From Planctomycetaceae bacterium UBA4732 (lineage in GTDB: Bacteria > Planctomycetota > Planctomycetia > Gemmatales > Gemmataceae), in the NCBI GenBank assembly GCA_002404095.1, contig DHJA01000249.1, positions 1-10,453 of the forward strand: a stretch of 10,453 nt of DNA. Reading direction: 5' to 3'. Position numbers and translations under genes: made by a program. Numbering within the stretch: the stretch's first letter is position 1; each line of letters begins with the position of its first letter. The notes beneath the pieces were generated by a model. The model had not been told where the DNA came from, made no database searches, and was given only the letters and a program-made list of their open reading frames with translations. Positions 6,067-10,453 of this stretch are shown in pieces.

Positions 6067-6468
6067 ATGCAGAAGGTGTTCGCCGGTTCCGCCCTCCTCT
6101 TCCTGGCGACGGCCCTCATTGCCGCCCCGGTCATCCCCGGCAACCTCCACGTCGTGGAAGCCAAAGACGGGGACCAGGAGGTCAAGGACGCCCAGGTAAA
6201 CGACGTGGTTGAAATCCGCATCAACAACCCCGTGCTGGCAAAGCGGGTGTCAAACGTTGACGTGGATGCGACGGCGGATGCGGTGCTGGCGGGAGTGGTC
6301 AACGGCTCCGATCCGAAACTGATCGGCGGGGGCTGGATCAGCATCATCGTCAGCCTGAAATCCGCCGCCCGCAGCGGCAAGGTCGCCTTCTCCTATAAGG
6401 ACGGTGACGGTAAGGACCACAAGGGAACGGTCGTGATCCAGGTCATCAAGGCCGAAAAGGACAAGTAA
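6067..6468 (+). CDS. Secreted hypothetical protein, single domain (133 aa)
   Basis: ATG 6067 has SD AGGAG at 6054-6058, eight bases upstream. The first ~20 residues (MQKVFAGSALLFLATALIAA) form a Sec signal peptide with probable cleavage just before PVIPG, so the protein should be exported. The mature part (~113 aa) is beta-strand rich: VVEIRINNPV, a middle strand set around AVLAGVVNG, WISIIVSLKS, KVAFSYKDGDGK and KGTVVIQVIKAE. That suggests an Ig-like or chagasin-like beta-sandwich; family membership is not established. It has its own promoter and a strong terminator, so it is a monocistronic unit. The first 123 residues match the next gene at 114 positions, marking a recent tandem duplication. 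Confidence 0.82.
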   Translation: MQKVFAGSALLFLATALIAAPVIPGNLHVVEAKDGDQEVKDAQVNDVVEIRINNPVLAKRVSNVDVDATADAVLAGVVNGSDPKLIGGGWISIIVSLKSAARSGKVAFSYKDGDGKDHKGTVVIQVIKAEKDK

Positions 6469-6494
6469 AGTAGCTCGCCGCAGCGATGTTGCTC

Positions 6495-6531
6495 AGCCCC
6501 GCCAGGAAGTCCCCTGGCGGGGCTTTTTCTT
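6495..6531 (+). terminator. Rho-independent terminator
   Basis: An 11-bp perfect stem, AGCCCCGCCAG (6495-6505) with CTGGCGGGGCT (6514-6524), encloses an 8-base loop and is followed by a T-rich run to 6531. It ends the transcript of the 6067-6468 gene and isolates it from its paralogue. Confidence 0.92.
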
Positions 6532-6645
6532 ATGCTGTAGCCTCTCCTTATCCGCGTCCCTAAGGACTAAGCGGCTTTCTTTTTGTACCTGGACCGACTG
6601 GGGGAAAACTGCCACGGACAATGATGCCTGCGGCCCCATCTTGCC

Positions 6646-6651
6646 TATAAT
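6646..6651 (+). promoter_or_regulatory. -10 element of the paralogue
   Basis: TATAAT at 6646-6651, duplicated from the element at 6012. The TG of the extended -10 is one base further away here (TGCCTATAAT), so promoter strength may differ between the two copies. No clear -35 is visible. Confidence 0.55.
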
Positions 6652-6702
6652 CCCACTATGCACCCGTATTCTTCTCGCGTGCGCCCATCAGGAAATCGAC
6701 CC

Positions 6703-7698
6703 ATGCAGAAGGTGTTCGCCGGTTCCGCCCTCCTCTTCCTGGCGACGGCCCTCACTGCCGCCCCCGTCATCCCCGGCAACCTCCACATCGTGGAGGCGAA
6801 AGATGGAAATCAGGAGGTCAAGGACGCCCAGGTAAACGACGTGGTTGAAATCCGCATCAACAACCCCGTGCTGGCAAAGCGGGTGTCGGACGTTGTCGTG
6901 GATGCGACGGCAGATGCGGTGCTGGCGGGAGTGGTCAACGGCTCCGATCCGAAACTGATCGGCGGGGGCTGGATCAGCATCATCGTCAGGCTGAAATCCC
7001 CCGCCCGCAGCGGCATGGTCGCCTTCTCCTATAAGGACGGTGACGGAAAGGAACACAAAGGAACGGTCGTGTTACTATCTGGCACGCCGGTATACCCAAC
7101 CGAGAACAAGGACTTCCCGGCAGCCGACTCTTTGTTCGTGCCATTCTACGTTACTGATGGGATGATCGAAAAGAAGATGGACCTTTACGCGAGTACTTCC
7201 AATAGGGGCAATGGAGAGCCTTATGTCGGGCTGATCGACGCGAAAACGGAAACCGTGGTGAAGAAAATGGCGTCACGCGACAAAGAGCTGTTCCTTTTGG
7301 CCAACCTATCGCAGCTCCCGAGGGCGGGCTGGTACTTCGCGGCATTCCCCAAGGCGGCAAAAGAGACCCAAATGACACGGCTAACGACAGCGGCCAAGGT
7401 CTCCCTCATTGACAAGATGACCATCGCACCCGACGAGGCAAGCACTGAGTTCACCATCAGTTACGCTATCAACATCGACAGCAAGACCACTTGCACCGCG
7501 ACGTCGTTGGATTCACAAAACCAGGACATTGAGATTCAGGGAGAAACTACCCGCAAGCAGGGAACTGATTACAAGGCAAAGTGGGACGCCGGTGGGGCAA
7601 AGCCAGGGCGGTACGGCATTCGCCTTACGGCCGTAGACTTGAATGACGAAAACGTGTTTGATCAGCGCAACGCCTGGCGCCAAGCCAAAAAACGCTAG
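6703..7698 (+). CDS. Secreted hypothetical protein (331 aa), chimera of the 133-aa protein and an extra C-terminal region
   Basis: ATG 6703 is chosen because it aligns with the paralogue's start and gives a proper signal peptide (MQKVFAGSALLFLATALTAA). An in-frame ATG at 6658 would put 15 polar residues before it. Residues 1-123 duplicate the upstream protein. Residues 124-331 are unrelated to it and include PAADSLFVPFYVTDG, a segment around LFLLANLSQLPRAGWYF, and a C-terminal beta-rich part (TEFTISYAINIDSK, GRYGIRLTAVDLND) that resembles an Ig-like domain. The SD is weaker than in copy 1 (AGGAA versus AGGAG). The membrane-protein gene begins 16 bases after its stop, so the two are probably one transcript and may work together at the envelope. 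Function unknown. Confidence 0.82.
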   Translation: MQKVFAGSALLFLATALTAAPVIPGNLHIVEAKDGNQEVKDAQVNDVVEIRINNPVLAKRVSDVVVDATADAVLAGVVNGSDPKLIGGGWISIIVRLKSPARSGMVAFSYKDGDGKEHKGTVVLLSGTPVYPTENKDFPAADSLFVPFYVTDGMIEKKMDLYASTSNRGNGEPYVGLIDAKTETVVKKMASRDKELFLLANLSQLPRAGWYFAAFPKAAKETQMTRLTTAAKVSLIDKMTIAPDEASTEFTISYAINIDSKTTCTATSLDSQNQDIEIQGETTRKQGTDYKAKWDAGGAKPGRYGIRLTAVDLNDENVFDQRNAWRQAKKR

Positions 7699-7714
7699 TG
7701 CGAGGGGTTTAGTC

Positions 7715-8971
7715 ATGTTCAGGTGGCTTGTCGTGCTCGCCGCGGTCGTTTTTCTGGTGATCGGCGTAGTCCTTTATTTCGCGGGACTCGCGTTGATTAC
7801 TCCGTTCGTCCTAATGGCGCTTTTGGTCGTGGGGGCTTGCATCATATGGTGGCCCCCAGGGGCGGCCTGGCACGCACATGCAGGTAAAGTGCTCCTGTTC
7901 TTCCTCGTTCCCGCAACGGTCCTGGGAGCAATGATGGAACTGGCTTGGAGGCACCACGAGGCCGCGTTTGGACTCGAAGCAGTCTGCGACGAATTCCAAG
8001 CAAAAATGACCGGCCCCGCGTCAATTGAACTGCATCCCATCCGATTCCGCACTGCGATTGCAGAGGGTCCGGGTCTGCATTTGAAAGTTGCCCTCTTCGT
8101 CATCAACGCTGACGGGACCTCCGATGCCGACCTCGCGACTGTTACCGACAAGGACAAGGCACTGGTCATTGGGCCGCTGAAACCTGCCGTGGCTGACGAG
8201 TTACCCTTCGTCGCCGTGACCGTGGAGGATCGGGACGCCGCGCCTGATGTCACGGTAGAGTTGGCCAAGCCGGACGGGCCGGAGAGCAGCGGGGAGGTCC
8301 GTATTGGGTGGGACCGCAAACTTGGTGCCCGCCAGGCGTTAAAGGTGGCGGGCCGCCCCCTGCTTCAGCTTTCCCTGCAAGGGCAAGATTACACCCTTGA
8401 AGTCCGTAACTGCACAGTCGCATTCGGCACATACGAACGCGATTTGAGGGGCGACACAACGCTGAAGATTCGGGGCCAGGTGCCACATCGCGCTGCGCCC
8501 GTCATATTATCGTTCGAGCCGACCACCAAGGAATTCTCGGAGGTCAACCTCAACTTGGGCGTGGACAAGGATCCGACGCAGCGCAAGGATCCGATGCTGG
8601 CCGCGATAAAGCTGACCGGGGCCGTACGCGACCCTGTCCTAACCCGTATCCTGAAAGGGCAGCTAACCATCCAAGGTATCTCACCTGTGTCGATCAAGGC
8701 CGATACTGCCGCAGAGCCTAGCATCTCAGTTGTGGGCAGTGCCACAATGGATGCTTGCGAACTACAGGACGACGGTTTGCACATCCACGCCACAGGGAAG
8801 GCGACCGCCGTCACCGCCGACAACGAAAACCGAATGCCCAGCGAGCTGACCAAGCTGTTGCAATCATCAGTGGTCCTGGCCTTCCTTGCCATCATCGCTT
8901 GGTTAATCGACAAGATCTTCAACCTGCACGATGTTCTGATGAAAAATGGTCGCTCTACTAAGGTGACGTAA
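7715..8971 (+). CDS. Hypothetical multi-pass membrane protein (418 aa)
   Basis: ATG 7715 has SD GAGGGG at 7702-7707, seven bases upstream, and places a hydrophobic segment at the N-terminus. An earlier frame extension to 7643 overlaps the previous gene and is rejected. Predicted membrane helices by eye: ~4-24, ~26-46 and ~57-75, then a ~300-residue soluble region, then one C-terminal helix (~384-400, SVVLAFLAIIAWL) and a short basic tail. The soluble part is beta-rich (DVTVELAKPD, LLQLSLQGQDYTLEVRN, VILSFEPTTKEFSEVNLNL) with no recognised catalytic motif. It follows the secreted chimera by 16 bases; an envelope complex with that protein is plausible but inferred. No terminator is evident directly after the stop. 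Confidence 0.8.
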   Translation: MFRWLVVLAAVVFLVIGVVLYFAGLALITPFVLMALLVVGACIIWWPPGAAWHAHAGKVLLFFLVPATVLGAMMELAWRHHEAAFGLEAVCDEFQAKMTGPASIELHPIRFRTAIAEGPGLHLKVALFVINADGTSDADLATVTDKDKALVIGPLKPAVADELPFVAVTVEDRDAAPDVTVELAKPDGPESSGEVRIGWDRKLGARQALKVAGRPLLQLSLQGQDYTLEVRNCTVAFGTYERDLRGDTTLKIRGQVPHRAAPVILSFEPTTKEFSEVNLNLGVDKDPTQRKDPMLAAIKLTGAVRDPVLTRILKGQLTIQGISPVSIKADTAAEPSISVVGSATMDACELQDDGLHIHATGKATAVTADNENRMPSELTKLLQSSVVLAFLAIIAWLIDKIFNLHDVLMKNGRSTKVT

Positions 8972-9029
8972 GATCACTCAGGGAGGGAAAAGAGCGCCAT
9001 GCTCCAATGAGATGAACCGGGAAACAAAA

Positions 9030-9066
9030 GGGACGCATCTAATTCTTTGATGCGACGAGGCGTCCC
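9030..9066. repeat. Imperfect inverted repeat at the transposase remnant's start
   Basis: GGGACGC (9030-9036) and GCGTCCC (9060-9066) are inverted copies. A competing inner pair, CGCAT (9034-9038) with ATGCG (9050-9054), overlaps them. This may be a relic of the REP-type hairpins that flank RAYT genes. Confidence 0.4.
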
Positions 9067-9110
9067 GGTATACTCCGTTCACGCCGCGCAGCGCACGCCA
9101 AATACTAGCT

Positions 9111-9437
9111 GGCTACGTTTACCACGCGCTGAACCGCGCCACCGCTCGGCTCAAGCTCTTTGGCATATCCGCCGACTACGCCGCTTTCCTGCGCGTATTC
9201 GACCAGGCTTTGGAATGTTTTCCCATCCGCATTCTCGGCTATTACCTTATGCCGACGCACTGGCATGTCGCGCTGTGGCCCACCGCCGACGGCGAGCTGA
9301 CTTCCTACTTGCGCTAGTTGACGCTGACGCATTCGATCCGCTGGCACAAACATTACCACACCACGGGTAGCAGCCACGTCTACCAGAATCGTTTCAAAGC
9401 GTTTGCCGTCGTCGAGGACGATCACCTTTTGACGGTG
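9111..9437 (+). pseudogene. RAYT/IS200-type Y1 transposase remnant
   Basis: Read through its stop, this frame gives a recognisable REP-associated tyrosine transposase: GYVYHALNRA, then DYAAFLRVFDQALECFPI, LGYYLMPTHWHVALWP (family MPNHWH, the HUH metal-binding pair at 9258-9266), ADGELTSYLR, TAG at 9315-9317, then LTLTHSIRWHKHYHTTG and HVYQNRFKAFAVVEDDHLLTV. Homology ends at 9437, exactly where the family continues with the RYVERNP segment that carries the catalytic Tyr. The N-terminal codons from ATG 9050 are in a different frame. With a nonsense codon, a frame break and loss of the catalytic Tyr region, it cannot encode an active transposase. Such genes are usually domesticated single copies linked to REP hairpins. 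Confidence 0.85.
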
Positions 9438-9689
9438 ATGCCCGTTCTCGGGCGCGTGCGTTTTTTCTGGCCGTCCTGTGGTTGAGGCCGTCCCGCGCTC
9501 GCGCCTCGGCGGGGCCGACCGGCCTGCCCAAACCGGCCCCGGCGCGGTATGCTGGGGCCGCCCCAGTCGCCCCGAGTTGAGACGCGCCATGCCGCACCGA
9601 CCGCTTCCGACGCCCCGACGCAAGCCCGACGCCTACGGAGCGCGTCCGTTTTTCGGCCGCGCCAGTGCGTGCCGTTGGGCGCCACATAG

Positions 9690-9733
9690 CGTAAGGCCGA
9701 CAGACCCCCGTCGCGCGCCGTGTCGGCCTTACG
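9690..9733. repeat. 13-bp inverted repeat
   Basis: CGTAAGGCCGACA (9690-9702) is perfectly inverted at TGTCGGCCTTACG (9721-9733), with an 18-base loop. There is no T-tract, so it is not a typical intrinsic terminator. It is a candidate REP-like element belonging to the dead RAYT nearby. Confidence 0.75.
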
Positions 9734-9843
9734 GCCTTGGAACGCCGAAACGTTTCCGGCGGCCGGCCGGCCCGACGCTTTCCCAGAAACCGTGCAGGCG
9801 CCCCAAGACGCCGCTAGCCATTTTTCCCCCTTGCCGCTCTTCG

Positions 9844-9880
9844 GCCATTTTTGTAAAAAGGAAGTTTCCACGAAAATGGC
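9844..9880. promoter_or_regulatory. Inverted repeat ahead of rpmJ
   Basis: GCCATTTT (9844-9851) and AAAATGGC (9873-9880) form perfect 8-bp arms around 21 bases that include a second small dyad, GGAA-GT-TTCC (9860-9869). GCCATTTTT also occurs as a direct repeat at 9817-9825. It sits 30 bases before the rpmJ start, in a locally AT-richer patch, so it may overlap the promoter or form a leader structure for ribosomal-protein control. Low certainty. Confidence 0.35.
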
Positions 9881-9910
9881 ATGGAGCGTGATCGTTTCGG
9901 GAGTGTTGGC

Positions 9911-10024
9911 ATGAAGGTGCGTGCGAGCGTTAAACGAATCTGTGAAAACTGTAAGCTGGTGCGACGGCACGGGAAACTTCTCGTCATTTGCACCAACCCG
10001 CGTCATAAGCAGCGCCAAGGCTGA
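9911..10024 (+). CDS. rpmJ: 50S ribosomal protein L36
   Basis: A 37-aa basic protein, [20 protein letters not shown] followed by [17 protein letters not shown], the standard length and sequence of bL36. It binds 23S rRNA in the large subunit. The zinc-binding set is complete: Cys11, Cys14, Cys27 and His32, so this is the C+ zinc-dependent form. ATG 9911 has SD GGGAG (9899-9903) with seven-base spacing. It is followed after 16 bases by rpsM, the conserved order at the end of the spc operon and start of the alpha operon. Unusually, its upstream neighbours here are a transposase remnant and hairpins rather than secY, adk, map or infA. Confidence 0.97.
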   Translation: MKVRASVKRICENCKLVRRHGKLLVICTNPRHKQRQG

Positions 10025-10040
10025 TCGAGGAGTAACGGAC

Positions 10041-10427
10041 ATGCCGCGTATCCTGGGTGTGGATTTGCCGAGCGACAAGCCGACGCACATCGCGTTGCGC
10101 TATCTCTACGGCATCGGGCCGAGTTCGGCGCTTCGCGTCTGCGAGGCCACGCATGTGGACCCACAGCGTCGAGCCAAGGAACTGAGCGACGACGAAATCG
10201 GCCGCATCGCCAACCTTCTCGACCGGGAATATACGGTGGAAGGGCCGTTGCGTCGCCAGATTCATCAGAACATCGACCGCCTCAAGGCCATCGGTTGCTA
10301 TCGTGGGCTGCGTCACCGCAAGAGCCTGCCGACGCGCGGCCAGCGGACGCGGACCAACGCCCGCACTCGCAAGGGGCCGCGGCGCACCGTGGCCGGCAAG
10401 AAGGGCGTCAAGGAAATGCGCGGCTAA
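10041..10427 (+). CDS. rpsM: 30S ribosomal protein S13
   Basis: A 128-aa protein of normal uS13 length. It sits in the head of the small subunit, contacting 16S rRNA, P-site tRNA and the inter-subunit bridges with 23S rRNA and L5. Diagnostic segments are [20 protein letters not shown] at the start, [14 protein letters not shown] with the helix-hairpin-helix-like turn (~22-35), the central [35 protein letters not shown], and a basic C-terminal tail ([15 protein letters not shown]). ATG 10041 has SD GAGGAG (10026-10031) with nine-base spacing; an open frame upstream to 9921 overlaps rpmJ and is not used. rpsK would be expected next, but its start is not within the last 26 bases. Confidence 0.98.
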   Translation: MPRILGVDLPSDKPTHIALRYLYGIGPSSALRVCEATHVDPQRRAKELSDDEIGRIANLLDREYTVEGPLRRQIHQNIDRLKAIGCYRGLRHRKSLPTRGQRTRTNARTRKGPRRTVAGKKGVKEMRG

Positions 10428-10453
10428 AAGACAGCCCGCAGCGCCAAGCAAGG

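Larger units (their letters stand above)
6012..7071 (+). repeat. Tandem duplication of promoter, leader, signal peptide and domain
   Basis: Bases 6012-6435 and 6646-7071 are near-identical copies, starting at the -10 element and ending abruptly in the codon for Val123. Within the coding part the offset is a constant 636 bases with no gaps; the leader differs by a two-base indel. Copy 1 continues for ten codons to its stop, while copy 2 continues into unrelated sequence. Nothing upstream of the -10 elements is shared. Confidence 0.93.
9438..9910. other. Non-coding, hairpin-rich intergenic stretch
   Basis: No believable gene lies between the transposase remnant and rpmJ. Open frames exist on both strands but are low-complexity Arg/Pro/Ala translations of GC-rich DNA with no family resemblance. 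The stretch holds at least four inverted repeats: 9510-9541 (8-bp arms), 9552-9566 (CTGGGG/CCCCAG, 3-base loop), 9690-9733 (13-bp arms) and 9844-9880 (8-bp arms). The promoter of rpmJ-rpsM probably lies in its last ~100 bases. Confidence 0.65.

Noticed and set aside
5754..6380. Minus-strand open frame of about 208 codons over the secreted-protein gene
   Set aside because: It is antisense to a gene with promoter, SD, signal peptide and terminator; the translation is low-complexity Arg/Pro-rich and resembles no family.
9047..9370. Plus-strand open frame of 107 codons at the transposase remnant
   Set aside because: The recognisable transposase residues lie in a different frame; this one is a shadow.
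9478..9891. Plus-strand open frame of 137 codons
   Set aside because: No SD, Arg/Pro/Cys-rich, and its sequence is dominated by inverted repeats; not a believable protein.
9422..10090. Minus-strand open frame of about 222 codons spanning the region before rpsM
   Set aside because: It runs antisense through rpmJ and the hairpin-rich stretch and shows no domain; explained by GC-rich sequence with few stops.

Overview
The window looks like a GC-rich, free-living bacterial chromosome, most plausibly a planctomycete of the Gemmata group. This is inference, not proof. It rests on the high GC, the style of the dispersed 'cgccaag' palindromic repeat, the RAYT-type transposase remnant, and a soluble M41-type AAA protease with orphan partners. 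The only taxonomically universal genes are rpmJ and rpsM at the right end. Everything to their left is accessory.

Layout. (1) 50-1017, plus strand: a helical hypothetical protein followed by a PemK/MazF-fold gene. A 71-bp insertion containing a 37-bp direct repeat has thrown the fold's first strands out of frame with the rest. (2) 1070-1591, minus strand: a short ClpP-like serine protease homologue with the Ser and His of the triad but Gly at the Asp position. (3) 1677-5872, plus strand: a compact four-gene cluster. It holds an orphan 356-aa protein, a 190-aa coiled-coil-rich protein, a 716-aa AAA ATPase-Zn protease, and an 89-aa protein coupled to the protease by a TAATG overlap. A 32-bp-arm hairpin repeat sits just ahead of the protease gene. 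(4) 6012-8971: a secreted 133-aa protein with its own promoter and terminator, then a duplicate of its promoter, leader, signal peptide and domain fused to about 208 unrelated residues, then a 418-aa membrane protein 16 bp downstream. (5) 9050-9910: a dead RAYT/IS200-type transposase and a hairpin-rich non-coding stretch. (6) 9911-10427: rpmJ and rpsM.

The most interesting part is 1070-5872. The ATPase is a hybrid. Its N-terminal half looks like a degenerate AAA domain with no P-loop. The active AAA domain carries a Cdc48/katanin-style KWVGESE pore loop rather than the FtsH pore motif. The C-terminal half has an HEAGH zinc peptidase with the expected third Asp ligand. No transmembrane segment is present, so it should be cytosolic, unlike housekeeping FtsH. 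With its orphan neighbours it resembles the FtsH-centred 'ternary' NTP-dependent conflict systems predicted by comparative genomics. No vWA or MoxR gene is visible here, so that assignment is tentative. The ClpP-like gene transcribed away from the cluster puts a second protease-fold protein at the locus.
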